Assembly (NCBI GenBank): GCA_012517635.1
Contig: JAAYUP010000474.1
Coordinates: 1 to 14,094 of the forward strand
From: Candidatus Atribacter alterifermentans
GTDB taxonomy: Bacteria > Atribacterota > Atribacteria > Atribacterales > Atribacteraceae
Length of the DNA stretch: 14,094 nucleotides
Reading direction: 5' to 3'
Each line of letters starts with the position of its first letter. Positions within the stretch are counted from its first letter, which is position 1. Of the stretch, positions 6,888 through 14,094 are shown piece by piece. The notes below the pieces were generated by a model. It did no database searches. It saw nothing but the letters and a program-made list of their open reading frames with translations, and was not told the DNA's origin. A program made the position numbers and the translations under genes.

Positions 6888-6901
6888 CTACTGAATAAAA
6901 C

Positions 6902-7654
6902 CTATTCAATCACCTCAATAGTCACCTCATCAACTCCAACCTGATGGATACCAAGGGTTTTCGCCGCTGCTAAAGAGAGGTCGATTTCTCGATTTATGCT
7001 CCTTGGTCCTCGATCATTCACTCGTACAACCACTTTTTTACCGTTGTCCGGATTGGAAACCAAAAGAATCGAGCCAATTGGGAGGGTTCGATGGGCAGCT
7101 GTAAAAGCATATGGATTAAATGTCTCTTCGCAAGCTGTTGTCTTTCCGGAAAATCGTGGCCCATACCATGAAGCTAAACCAATAATTTTATTGACGACTC
7201 GTCCTTCATATCCATCATATAAACGGTAAAATTCCATTTGGATTTGGTTTAACCAGAGCAGAGCAAGGTCTATCATTTCGGAATTATTAAGCGAGGCATC
7301 ACTAGTATAAACTGAAAAAAGTAATTTTGTATTACAATATGCCTTGACTTGTTTTGATTCAGGCGCAACATAGAAATTAATGGTACCCGACGGCGGATGA
7401 GAAAATAAATCCGATAACCGCTTATAGATTTTTTCTGCTCTTTCATCAATAGAAGAATATTCACCGGAATGACGAACCCGCATCACTCTTCTTCCGTTAA
7501 TATAAATCGTCCCTGAATTTCGAGTTACAATTTGACCTGGTATTGTTCGGTTCGCAAAAGCTGAATAGGAAAAAATAAAAACCACTAAGGATAAAATGAG
7601 GGTTATCGTCATCCCTTTTGCTAATTTCTCCAAATAAGACATACGGTTAGGCAT
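6902..7654 (-). CDS. Exported RlpA-like double-psi beta-barrel protein
   Basis: The 250-residue protein starts with a Sec-type signal peptide (basic start, hydrophobic core about 15-29, likely cleavage after SAFA at 34). It has no lipobox Cys, unlike E. coli RlpA. A middle region (about 38-155) is of unknown function; its NGRRVMRVRH start and LALLWLNQIQ end recall the region preceding RlpA domains in cyanobacterial proteins. The C-terminal double-psi beta-barrel (158-248) shows GLASWYGPRFSGKTT, TAAHRTLPIGS, VNDRGP and REIDLSLAAAKTLGI. RlpA domains act on or bind denuded peptidoglycan glycan strands, so an envelope role is likely. The ATG start overlaps the ispF end by 34 bp, with AAGGTG four bases upstream; a second ATG at 7640-7642 (codon 5) is possible. 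The placement in an isoprenoid-gene chain is unusual. Confidence 0.85.
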   Translation of the reverse strand: MPNRMSYLEKLAKGMTITLILSLVVFIFSYSAFANRTIPGQIVTRNSGTIYINGRRVMRVRHSGEYSSIDERAEKIYKRLSDLFSHPPSGTINFYVAPESKQVKAYCNTKLLFSVYTSDASLNNSEMIDLALLWLNQIQMEFYRLYDGYEGRVVNKIIGLASWYGPRFSGKTTACEETFNPYAFTAAHRTLPIGSILLVSNPDNGKKVVVRVNDRGPRSINREIDLSLAAAKTLGIHQVGVDEVTIEVIE

Positions 7655-8115
7655 GCAACACCTTCCCCCCTTCCTATACTTCCAAGTCTTTCATTCGTTG
7701 TCGCTTTCAGACCGATCGACTGAATATTTACTCCGGTCACTCGAGATAAGTTTTTTTTCATTTCCATAATATAGGGCATCACTCGGGGAAACTCAACGAT
7801 GAGGGTACAATCAAAATTAATGATATTCCACCCTTCTCCCCGGATTTTTTCAACTACTTCTTCCAACAACAAAAGACTATAAGCATTGAGGAAACGCTCA
7901 TCCTGATTGGGAAACCAATAACCGATATCTGGTAACGATGCTGCTCCCAACAAAGAATCCATTAAAGCATGGCATACCACATCCCCGTCGGAATGACCTG
8001 ATAAACCAAGATGGCAGGGTATGGTCACACCACCTAAAACTAATTTCTTGCCCTCTATAAAAGAATGAATATCATATCCCAAACCCACCCTGAAACCGGT
8101 TAAGACTTTTTCCAT
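7621..8115 (-). CDS. ispF: 2-C-methyl-D-erythritol 2,4-cyclodiphosphate synthase
   Basis: IspF converts 4-diphosphocytidyl-2-C-methylerythritol 2-phosphate to the cyclic diphosphate with release of CMP, in the MEP isoprenoid pathway. The 164 residues match the usual length. Visible signatures are RVGLGYDIHSF with metal ligands Asp 15 and His 17, GHSDGDVVCHALMDSLLGA with His 49, PDIGYWFP (Asp 63), and KATTNERLGSIGRGEGV (138-153) with Glu 142. The ATG start lies 16 bp inside the ispD end and its own end overlaps the rlpA-like gene by 34 bp, implying translational coupling along ispD-ispF-rlpA. The first seven residues precede the conserved core and may be a short extension. IspD immediately upstream supports the assignment. 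Confidence 0.96.
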   Translation of the reverse strand: MEKVLTGFRVGLGYDIHSFIEGKKLVLGGVTIPCHLGLSGHSDGDVVCHALMDSLLGAASLPDIGYWFPNQDERFLNAYSLLLLEEVVEKIRGEGWNIINFDCTLIVEFPRVMPYIMEMKKNLSRVTGVNIQSIGLKATTNERLGSIGRGEGVACLTVCLIWRN

Positions 8116-8792
8116 CTTAAATTCTCCTCAGCCCGGATAAAATCTTGGGGGGTGGTTATTTTATAATTATCTTCAGAACCCAATACCAAGTAAACTGGAA
8201 TCCCTAAACGTTCAACAATGGCCGAATCATCGGTTGCATAAAAACTATCAGCTTTGGCTTTTTGGATGGCTTCCCAAATGATTGAAATCTTAAAAGATTG
8301 AGGAGTTTGTGCCCTCCAAACTAGAGATCGATCTAAAGTTGATTCAATTGAACTGTTGCCTCTACATAGCTTTAAAGTATCAACCGAAGGAATGGCGCAG
8401 CAAACTGCACCATATTTCAATACCCCTTCTACTGAACGCTTGAGTATCTCTTCGCTCACTAAGGGTCGAACCCCATCATGGATTAAAACATGGTCATCAG
8501 GACGATTATAAATTAACCTTAATCCAGCATATACTGAATCTTGCCTGGTATCCCCACCAAAAACGTAACGTAAATCTTTATTGGTGTGAACATGAGGAAG
8601 AATTTGTTCCTGAAACTGTTTCTCATGGTTTTTGTTTATGACAACAATTATTTCATCTATCAAGGATGATTTCTCAAATGCATCAATAGTATAAACCAAT
8701 ACCGGTTTCCCTAAAATCGGTAAAAATTGTTTGGGAATAACCGAGTTCATTCTTTCTCCAGTCCCCGCTGCAACGATCAGCGCTATGAACAA
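8100..8792 (-). CDS. ispD: 2-C-methyl-D-erythritol 4-phosphate cytidylyltransferase
   Basis: IspD couples CTP to methylerythritol 4-phosphate, the third step of the MEP pathway. The 230 residues carry the nucleotidyltransferase signature ALIVAAGTGERM (4-15) with KQF (Lys 21), IHDGVRPLV (104-112), DTLK (138-141), RAQTPQSF (160-167) and ATDDSAIVERLG with YKITTPQD (Lys 211) near the end. The start codon is TTG (8790-8792): an in-frame TGA lies three codons upstream, within the ribosome site GAGGTGA itself, and no ATG exists before the conserved core, so the TTG is forced. It follows the PIN/TRAM gene by 41 bp and overlaps ispF by 16 bp. Confidence 0.95.
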   Translation of the reverse strand: MFIALIVAAGTGERMNSVIPKQFLPILGKPVLVYTIDAFEKSSLIDEIIVVINKNHEKQFQEQILPHVHTNKDLRYVFGGDTRQDSVYAGLRLIYNRPDDHVLIHDGVRPLVSEEILKRSVEGVLKYGAVCCAIPSVDTLKLCRGNSSIESTLDRSLVWRAQTPQSFKISIIWEAIQKAKADSFYATDDSAIVERLGIPVYLVLGSEDNYKITTPQDFIRAEENLRWKKS

Positions 8793-8833
8793 ACAATATC
8801 ACCTCATGATCCAGGATTATGAGCTTTTCTATT

Positions 8834-9886
8834 TTACAATTTTCCTTTCGGTTTGGCAAAAATCATCCTCCCTGCCGGAGTTTGCAGAACGCTGGTAACA
8901 ATGGTATCAATGACAATATTAATGTATTTTTTTCCACCCTCAACCACGACCATGGTTCCATCGTCCAAATACCCCACTCCTTGATCGGATTCTTTTCCCT
9001 CACGAATGATTTGTACCCTTAATTCCTCTCCAGGCAATACATAGGGTTTTAGAGAATTAGCGAGTTCATTGATATTGAGAACTTCAACTCCTTCTAACTC
9101 GGCAATTTTATTTAAATTATAATCATTAGTTATGACTTTAGCTCCCATAACTTTAGCCATCTTGATTAACTTCGCATCAACATCCCGTATTTCGGTAAAG
9201 TCTCTTTCAACAATTCGAATATTAACCTTTTTTTCCTTTCTCATTTTATTTAAAATATCCAAACCCCGCCGCCCTCGACTTCTTTTTAAGGGATCTTGAG
9301 AATCTGCAACCTGTTGTAATTCTTTTAAAACAAAGCGAGGGATGATCATATCACCTTCAACAAAACCTGTTTTGCAAATATCTGCAATTCGTCCATCAAC
9401 TATCGAGCTCGTATCAAGTATTTTAGCTATGTTATTTTGTCCCCGTAAAAGTTTCATTTTGGGGATTCCGGTAAAAATCATAATAATATCTTCTTTGCGA
9501 ATGATTTCTATAGTTAAACCAACAATTCCACAAGCTAAAGTCACCAATAATGGCAGAATGGTAATCTTACTATAAAGAAAGGAAAGAGGATAAGTTAAAA
9601 GTGCACCTATTACTAAACCAACAATCAGCCCTCCTAAAGCAACCAAAATATCAATGGCCGACAAACGATTTACTGTTAGAGAAATTTTATTCCACTTTTC
9701 CAGGAAAAAAAATCCGGCGTATTTTTGAAGAAAATAAGTAATAATACTAAAAATACTGGTTATAAGAATAATTCCAACCCAAGAATAAATATTTAGTGAA
9801 GTTTGTAGGGATCGGTAGATTAAAGTACTCAGGATAAAGACAAGAAAAATCGAAACGATATACCCCCACTTACCACCACTCGTCAT
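8834..9886 (-). CDS. Membrane-anchored PIN/TRAM domain protein, YacL family
   Basis: The 350-residue protein has four N-terminal membrane segments (about 8-26, 34-52, 78-98, 106-126), a PIN-fold nuclease-like domain (about 154-270) and a C-terminal TRAM RNA-binding domain (about 280-345). PIN acidic residues are present: Asp 158 and Asp 164 (LDTSSIVDGR), Glu 189 (LKELQ), Asp 237 and Asp 255 (ITNDYN). This is the architecture of Bacillus YacL and its homologues, placed beside radA and ispD as in that locus. It is likely a membrane-tethered RNase, but its physiological substrate is not defined from sequence. The ATG start has an excellent AGGAGGAG ribosome site. A strong promoter lies about 180 bp upstream. 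A basic SRGRRG segment (203-208) sits inside the PIN domain. Confidence 0.92.
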   Translation of the reverse strand: MTSGGKWGYIVSIFLVFILSTLIYRSLQTSLNIYSWVGIILITSIFSIITYFLQKYAGFFFLEKWNKISLTVNRLSAIDILVALGGLIVGLVIGALLTYPLSFLYSKITILPLLVTLACGIVGLTIEIIRKEDIIMIFTGIPKMKLLRGQNNIAKILDTSSIVDGRIADICKTGFVEGDMIIPRFVLKELQQVADSQDPLKRSRGRRGLDILNKMRKEKKVNIRIVERDFTEIRDVDAKLIKMAKVMGAKVITNDYNLNKIAELEGVEVLNINELANSLKPYVLPGEELRVQIIREGKESDQGVGYLDDGTMVVVEGGKKYINIVIDTIVTSVLQTPAGRMIFAKPKGKL

Positions 9887-10024
9887 GTCATATCTCCTCC
9901 TAACTGAATGGATAATAAGCTCAGTTTTGGTATTTCAATATTGGATTGATTCCCTCCCTTCTACCAAATGCACAAAGAAAAAAATACTCAGCAGTTTTAT
10001 TTGCCTTTTTAAAACCGCTTTTTG

Positions 10025-10063
10025 AAAAGATAAAAATAAGCTTTAAATTTGCTTTTATCTTTT
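10025..10063 (-). promoter_or_regulatory. AT-rich 11-bp hairpin, terminator or leader stem-loop
   Basis: AAAAGATAAAA (10025-10035) and TTTTATCTTTT (10053-10063) pair perfectly over 11 bp, with an inner AGC/GCT pair possible (10039-10041 with 10051-10053, sharing one base). On the minus strand the stem ends in TTTTC. It lies 95 bp past the radA stop and begins only a few bases after the start predicted for the promoter at 10074-10101. It could be a weak radA terminator or a 5'-terminal stem-loop on the yacL operon transcript. The low GC content argues against efficient termination. Confidence 0.4.
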
Positions 10064-10073
10064 TATGAAAATA

Positions 10074-10101
10074 ATTATAACACTATGAACCTGCTATCCA
10101 A
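10074..10101 (-). promoter_or_regulatory. Extended -10 promoter for the yacL-ispD-ispF-rlpA unit
   Basis: On the minus strand the sequence TGTTATAAT contains a perfect TATAAT (10074-10079) with the extended -10 dinucleotide TG (10081-10082). A TTGGAT -35 lies at 10096-10101 with a 16-bp spacer (three of six matches, including TTG). The predicted start is near 10067, about 180 nt before the PIN/TRAM start codon. This is the best promoter sequence in the window and suggests this unit is transcribed separately from clpC-radA. Confidence 0.55.
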
Positions 10102-10157
10102 AATATTCCTTGTCTACATTCCGCTTCCAAGTATTTCAAACTTATTCAAATTTTATT

Positions 10158-11537
10158 TTACTGGACTAAACCTTCCTTCTGTACTGCTTCATGAAGGGTT
10201 TGATAACCAATAATTTTCAGCCCTTTTACCTTTTTCTCAGCACTCTGAAGATGATATTGAGAGGTGATCACCTGGTTTATACCCATCCTCGCTGCTTCTT
10301 GAATCCTTCCTTCAAAAAAGTGGACTGGACGGATTTCTCCACCCAAACCAACTTCTCCCAAATATATGGTATTTTTGTTGAGACTTTTTTCCAGGCGTGA
10401 AGAAATAAGACTAAAACATATAGCTAAATCAGGAGTGGTTTCGGTGACTTTCATCCCTCCAGCCATATTTAAATAAATATCTTGCTGACCGAATTGAAGA
10501 CGTAATCGTTTCTCTATTACTGCCACCAAAAGGTGAAGGCGATTCACATCGAAACCAACGCTCACTCTCCTCGGGTAATCAAAGTAAGATCGATTGACTA
10601 AAGTCTGTACTTCAAGGAGCAATGCCCTTTTCCCCTCCGCCAGAACCGTACGTGCAGTACTGCTATTGTCGACATCTTTTTCAACTAAAAAAAATTGTGA
10701 AGGATTGATTAACTCGACTAACCCCTCTTCCTTCATCTCCAATAAACCAACTTCTTGTGTTGAGCCAAATCGGTTTTTCACACTTCTCAAAACTCGTAAT
10801 TGATGGTGAGCTTCGCCATCTAAATAGAGAACCACATCTACTAAATGTTCTAATGTTCTAGGCCCGGCAACAATTCCCTCCTTGGTCACATGGCCAACTA
10901 AAAAAATTGCGATATTTTTCTTTTTGGAAATCTCCATAAACCGTGAACTGAGATCGCGAATGAGAGGAATATTACCAGGCATACTATCTGATTCATCTAA
11001 AGACAAATTTTGTATGGAATCGATAATTATCAGAGAGGGAGCAAGATTCTCTATACTTGACTCAATATCATTATAACTATCGGTCGAATGAAACCATAAA
11101 TTGGGATTTGGTTTAAACCCAAAGCGTTGTATCCTTATAAAGAGCTGATGGAGTGACTCTTCAGTGCTGACATAGAGTACTTTTTTCCCTTGACGAGCAA
11201 TACCAGCAGCAATGGCTAAAAGCAAAGTAGACTTCCCAATTCCTGGGTCTCCACTCAAAAGAGAAAGAGATCCCTCAACAATACCACCGCCTAAAACCCG
11301 ATCAACTTCACTTAGACTCGTTCCAATCCGCCGATCAATTTCATAATTTTGGTCAAACAAGTCTGGGAGAGAGAGGGGTTGGGGGTTGTTCGACTTTGAT
11401 TCATTTTTTTTCGTGGATTTTTGCGGAAAAGAAGCGATTTCTTTAAAAGTATTCCACCCCCCGCATTGGGGGCATCTCCCTAACCAGCTGGGAGTGGAAT
11501 ATTCACACTTCTGACAAATATACTCCGTTTTTTTCAC
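10158..11537 (-). CDS. radA: DNA repair protein RadA (Sms)
   Basis: RadA is a RecA-like, DnaB-type ATPase that processes branched recombination intermediates. All its parts are visible in 459 residues: a C4 zinc finger (Cys 8, 11, 22, 25; CQKCEY...CPQCGGWNTF), Walker A GDPGIGKST (96-104), Walker B LIIIDS (169-174), the RadA-specific KNRFGS motif (254-259) and a C-terminal Lon-protease-like domain without the protease catalytic pair (about 280-459). The start is GTG at 11535-11537, one base after the clpC stop, with AAAGGA inside the clpC end serving as ribosome site; translational coupling to clpC is likely. A serine/asparagine/lysine-rich linker (about 36-57) follows the zinc finger. In Firmicutes disA normally follows; here it does not. 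Confidence 0.97.
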   Translation of the reverse strand: MKKTEYICQKCEYSTPSWLGRCPQCGGWNTFKEIASFPQKSTKKNESKSNNPQPLSLPDLFDQNYEIDRRIGTSLSEVDRVLGGGIVEGSLSLLSGDPGIGKSTLLLAIAAGIARQGKKVLYVSTEESLHQLFIRIQRFGFKPNPNLWFHSTDSYNDIESSIENLAPSLIIIDSIQNLSLDESDSMPGNIPLIRDLSSRFMEISKKKNIAIFLVGHVTKEGIVAGPRTLEHLVDVVLYLDGEAHHQLRVLRSVKNRFGSTQEVGLLEMKEEGLVELINPSQFFLVEKDVDNSSTARTVLAEGKRALLLEVQTLVNRSYFDYPRRVSVGFDVNRLHLLVAVIEKRLRLQFGQQDIYLNMAGGMKVTETTPDLAICFSLISSRLEKSLNKNTIYLGEVGLGGEIRPVHFFEGRIQEAARMGINQVITSQYHLQSAEKKVKGLKIIGYQTLHEAVQKEGLVQ

Positions 11538-11538
11538 A

Positions 11539-14001
11539 CTAATCCTTTAAAGAAAGCTCGAGAGGCAACATTTTATCAAAGCGAAGGATTTCATCCTCTA
11601 CTCCGATCAAAATCCGATCTCCTTCTTTAAATGTTCCTTTTAAAATGAGATCCGAAATGGGATCTTCTACCATCCGTTGGATTGCTCTTCTTAAAGGACG
11701 GGCACCAAAGTTTGGATCATATCCTTCTTTGGCAATCTTTGAACGCGCCTCCGGTGTTAACTCAATGGTTATTGATTGTTCTGCAAGACGTTTGACGGTC
11801 TCTTTCATCATTAAGTCAACAATTTTTTCGATTTCTTCTTGTTTTAAGGGTTTAAAGACGATTAATTCATCAATACGATTTAGAAATTCGGGAACAAATA
11901 CTCGTTTTACTTCTTCCATGACCTTGTACTTGATGTCTTCATAAGTACAACCTTCACTCGTAGTATTACCAAAACCAATGGAAACATTGGATGAGATCAT
12001 CCGAGCTCCCAAATTGGATGTCATGATAATAACGGTATTTTTAAAGTCTACTGGCCTTCCCTGAGCATCAGTTAAACGCCCTTCTTCAAGAATTTGAAGC
12101 AAAATGTTGAAAATCTCCGGACTGGCTTTTTCAATTTCGTCAAATAAAATAACTGAATAAGGATGTCGACGAACTTTTTCTGTCAACTGTCCACCCTCAT
12201 CATAGCCAACATATCCAGGAGGAGAACCGATTAACCGAGATATGGTATGCTTTTCCATGTATTCCGACATATCGAGGGTGATCAGAGAATCTTCTTTTCC
12301 AAAAAGAAACTCCGCCAAAGCTTTTCCTAATTCAGTTTTTCCTACCCCTGATGGTCCTAAAAAGATAAATGAACCGATCGGTCGACGGGGGTCTTTTAGA
12401 CCAGCTCGAGACCTTCGTATCGCCCGAGATACCGCTTTTACGGCTTCATCCTGACCGATTAATCGCTTATGAATCTCTTCATCCATGTTAACCAGACGTT
12501 GTTTTTCTTCGATTGCTAACCGGGATACTGGTATTCCAGTCCAGTTCGCTACCACTGCTGCGATATCCTCCTCAGTTACCAATGGCCGTATTGTATCAAT
12601 TTGTTGTAACCATTCATCTTTATTTTTCCGGTATTTTCTCTTCAATTGATCTTCGAGGTCTCTCAAAGTTGCTGCTTCTTCAAAATCCTGCTGTTTTACC
12701 GAGGTTTCTTTTTTTATTCGGATTTCTTCAATCTCTTTTTCCATTTGCTTGAGATCATCGGGTAAAACCGTTGCTCGCAAACGTACCCGACTACTTGCCT
12801 CGTCCATTACATCGATCGCTTTATCAGGAAGATAACGGTCACTAATATAGCGCTGTGAGAGATATACCGCTGCTTTGAGGGCTTCATCGATTATTTCAAC
12901 CCGATGGTGATCTTCATATCGTTCCTTAATTCCTCGTAAAATTTCAATACTACTCTTTACTGAAGGCTCATCAACATAAACCGGCTGAAAACGTCTTTCT
13001 AAAGCTGAATCTTTTTCAATATATTTTCGATATTCAGTAATCGTCGTTGCTCCAATAGCTTGCAATTCTCCACGGGCTAAAGTTGGTTTGAGTATATTGG
13101 CGGCATCAATGGCCCCTTCAGCAGCACCAGCACCTACCAAAGTATGTACTTCATCAATAAATAGAATGACTTCCTTGGTTTGAACAATTTCAGAGATTAT
13201 CTTCTTAAGCCTTTTTTCGAATTCACCCCGATATTTGGTTCCAGCCACTATTGCCGCTAAGTCAAGGCTAATAACTCTTTTATTTTTTAGAATCTCATGA
13301 ACTTCACCTTTAATGATTTTTTGGCCTAATCCTTCCACAATAGCGGTTTTTCCCACACCCGGTTCACCAATCAAAACCGGATTATTTTTTGTTCGCCGGC
13401 TCAAGATTTGAATAACTCTTTCTATTTCTCTCTCTCGGCCAATCACTGGATCTAATTTTCCTTCTTTAGCAAGTTGGGTTAAATCTCTACTGAATTCATC
13501 CAAAATTGGCGTTTTACTCTCTCTTTTGGTCTGACCAGCTGGCGCGAAGGGATCTTGCTGCTGGGAGTTTTCATTAATTATTTGATTTAATCTCATTCGG
13601 ACAGTTTCGATATCAAGCCCGAGTCTTCTAAGAATCTGAGCACCGACTCCATCTCCTTCTCGAAAAACACCGAGTAAAATATGTTCTGTTCCAACATATT
13701 TGTGTGATAACCGGCGTGTTTCATCTAATGCCAGTTCTAACACTCTCTTGGCTCGTGGTGTAAATGCGACTTCGGTTGCACCTTGATATTCTGTCCTATC
13801 AGCGAAATTCTCTAATTCATTTCGAACCGCTTCAATGCTAATGTCGAGACTCTCTAATATTTTCGCTGCAATTCCTTCTCGTTCTCTTAATAAACCTAAC
13901 AAGAGATGCTCAGTCCCTATATAATTGTGCTTGAGACGCACAGCTTCGTCTTGAGCCAATATGATAACCTTCCTGGCTCTTTCAGTATACCGCTCAAACA
14001 T
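11539..14001 (-). CDS. clpC: ATP-dependent Clp protease ATP-binding subunit ClpC
   Basis: ClpC is the Hsp100 unfoldase that feeds substrates to ClpP. The 820 residues contain a Clp N-domain with two repeats (about 5-63 and 80-140; IGTEHLLLGLL and VGTEHILLGVF), AAA1 with Walker A GEPGVGKT (212-219) and Walker B VILFIDE (278-284), a UVR-type motif in the middle domain (QQDFEEAATLRDLEDQLK, 437-454) that marks ClpC rather than ClpB or ClpA, AAA2 with Walker A GPSGVGKT (549-556) and Walker B ILFDE (618-622), and an IGF loop (675-677) for ClpP docking. The ATG start has a strong GGGGAGG site. The 93 bp upstream show no CtsR or CIRCE operator, and ctsR-mcsA-mcsB, if present, lie outside the window. 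Confidence 0.97.
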   Translation of the reverse strand: MFERYTERARKVIILAQDEAVRLKHNYIGTEHLLLGLLREREGIAAKILESLDISIEAVRNELENFADRTEYQGATEVAFTPRAKRVLELALDETRRLSHKYVGTEHILLGVFREGDGVGAQILRRLGLDIETVRMRLNQIINENSQQQDPFAPAGQTKRESKTPILDEFSRDLTQLAKEGKLDPVIGREREIERVIQILSRRTKNNPVLIGEPGVGKTAIVEGLGQKIIKGEVHEILKNKRVISLDLAAIVAGTKYRGEFEKRLKKIISEIVQTKEVILFIDEVHTLVGAGAAEGAIDAANILKPTLARGELQAIGATTITEYRKYIEKDSALERRFQPVYVDEPSVKSSIEILRGIKERYEDHHRVEIIDEALKAAVYLSQRYISDRYLPDKAIDVMDEASSRVRLRATVLPDDLKQMEKEIEEIRIKKETSVKQQDFEEAATLRDLEDQLKRKYRKNKDEWLQQIDTIRPLVTEEDIAAVVANWTGIPVSRLAIEEKQRLVNMDEEIHKRLIGQDEAVKAVSRAIRRSRAGLKDPRRPIGSFIFLGPSGVGKTELGKALAEFLFGKEDSLITLDMSEYMEKHTISRLIGSPPGYVGYDEGGQLTEKVRRHPYSVILFDEIEKASPEIFNILLQILEEGRLTDAQGRPVDFKNTVIIMTSNLGARMISSNVSIGFGNTTSEGCTYEDIKYKVMEEVKRVFVPEFLNRIDELIVFKPLKQEEIEKIVDLMMKETVKRLAEQSITIELTPEARSKIAKEGYDPNFGARPLRRAIQRMVEDPISDLILKGTFKEGDRILIGVEDEILRFDKMLPLELSLKD

Positions 14002-14094
14002 CGCAAAGTTCCTCCCCAGAGATAACTCTGAAAAAACGCAAAATATTCAATCATTCTTTTTTTAAACTGGTATCATTTCTCCAAATTTTCAGTA
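14002..14094 (-). promoter_or_regulatory. clpC leader with hairpin abutting the ribosome site
   Basis: The ribosome site GGGGAGG (14011-14017) lies nine bases before the ATG. Directly upstream CAGAG and CTCTG (14017-14021, 14026-14030) can form a 5-bp hairpin with a 4-nt loop whose last base borders the ribosome site. No confident -35/-10 pair and no CtsR heptad repeat or CIRCE element is visible; the promoter may lie beyond the window. Confidence 0.3.

Larger units (their letters stand above)
6433..6901. other. 469-bp intergenic region with repeat element and terminator
   Basis: No credible gene lies here. A long frame on the minus strand (6413-6754) is generated by the inverted-repeat element at 6574-6671 and has no protein family character. 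From right to left on the minus strand the region holds a terminator-like hairpin (6854-6887), a weak promoter-like pair near 6787-6820 (TATAGT preceded at 17 bp by GTGAAT), the inverted repeat, and the cysS leader. TTATAAC near 6487-6493 is another possible -10 for cysS without a good -35. Confidence 0.5.
9887..10157 (-). other. radA-yacL intergenic leader region
   Basis: This 271-bp gap replaces the position where Firmicutes carry disA, and no disA remnant or other protein frame is visible in it. On the minus strand it holds the end of the radA transcript, a strong extended -10 promoter (10074-10101), an AT-rich 11-bp hairpin (10025-10063) and about 135 bp of leader down to an AGGAGGAG ribosome site at 9890-9897. 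A 6-bp hairpin, 9902-9907 with 9921-9926, lies just before that ribosome site. A second weak promoter-like pair (TTGAAA 9933-9938, TATTAT 9912-9917, 15-bp spacing) is also present. Confidence 0.5.

Noticed and set aside
10191..10803. Plus-strand frames opposite radA
   Set aside because: They are antisense shadows of a well-conserved gene, with no ribosome sites.
14002..14094. CtsR or CIRCE heat-shock operator upstream of clpC
   Set aside because: Neither the CtsR heptad direct repeat nor the TTAGCACTC/GAGTGCTAA pair is present in the 93 bp available.

Overview
The window is an AT-rich bacterial chromosome segment with tightly packed housekeeping genes. Ten of the eleven recognisable protein genes, plus a probable 49-codon small gene, lie on the minus strand; one transporter gene lies on the plus strand at the left end. 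The minus-strand order clpC - radA - yacL-type PIN/TRAM - ispD - ispF - (rlpA-like) - cysS - rlmB follows the backbone of the Firmicutes clpC/yac region (clpC-radA-disA-yacL-ispD-ispF-gltX-cysE-cysS-mrnC-rlmB in Bacillus). Here disA, gltX, cysE and mrnC are missing and an rlpA-like exported protein is inserted after ispF. RlpA proteins are more typical of diderms and cyanobacteria. This suggests a deep-branching, possibly diderm relative of Firmicutes, such as Atribacterota, but no phylogenetic marker here proves it.

Layout. 1-505: a gene-free stretch built from several degenerate palindromic, dispersed-repeat-like sequences, ending in a candidate promoter and ribosome binding site for an EamA permease (506-1429, +). 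1372-4957 (-): rlmB, an RlmCD-type uracil methyltransferase, a class I aminotransferase and a small ORF whose 3' end overlaps the permease antisense. A strong bidirectional terminator-like hairpin lies inside the permease coding sequence. 5011-6432 (-): cysS. 6433-6901: a 469-bp gap with an inverted-repeat element of MITE type and a probable terminator for the upstream unit. 6902-9886 (-): rlpA-like, ispF, ispD and the PIN/TRAM gene, with overlaps or a short gap. 9887-10157: a 271-bp gap with a strong extended -10 promoter and a hairpin at the predicted 5' end of the leader. 10158-14001 (-): radA directly coupled to clpC. The last 93 bp are the clpC leader.

The gene set joins protein quality control (ClpC), recombination and repair (RadA), isoprenoid precursor synthesis by the MEP pathway (IspD, IspF), tRNA charging (CysS), 23S rRNA modification (RlmB, RlmCD-like) and amino-acid metabolism (aminotransferase). 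I found no phage, transposase, CRISPR, defence or toxin system, and no tRNA or rRNA gene. The most interesting items are the small ORF/terminator arrangement at 1295-1521, the promoter-hairpin leader at 10025-10101, the repeat-rich gaps, and the loss of disA from an otherwise conserved locus.
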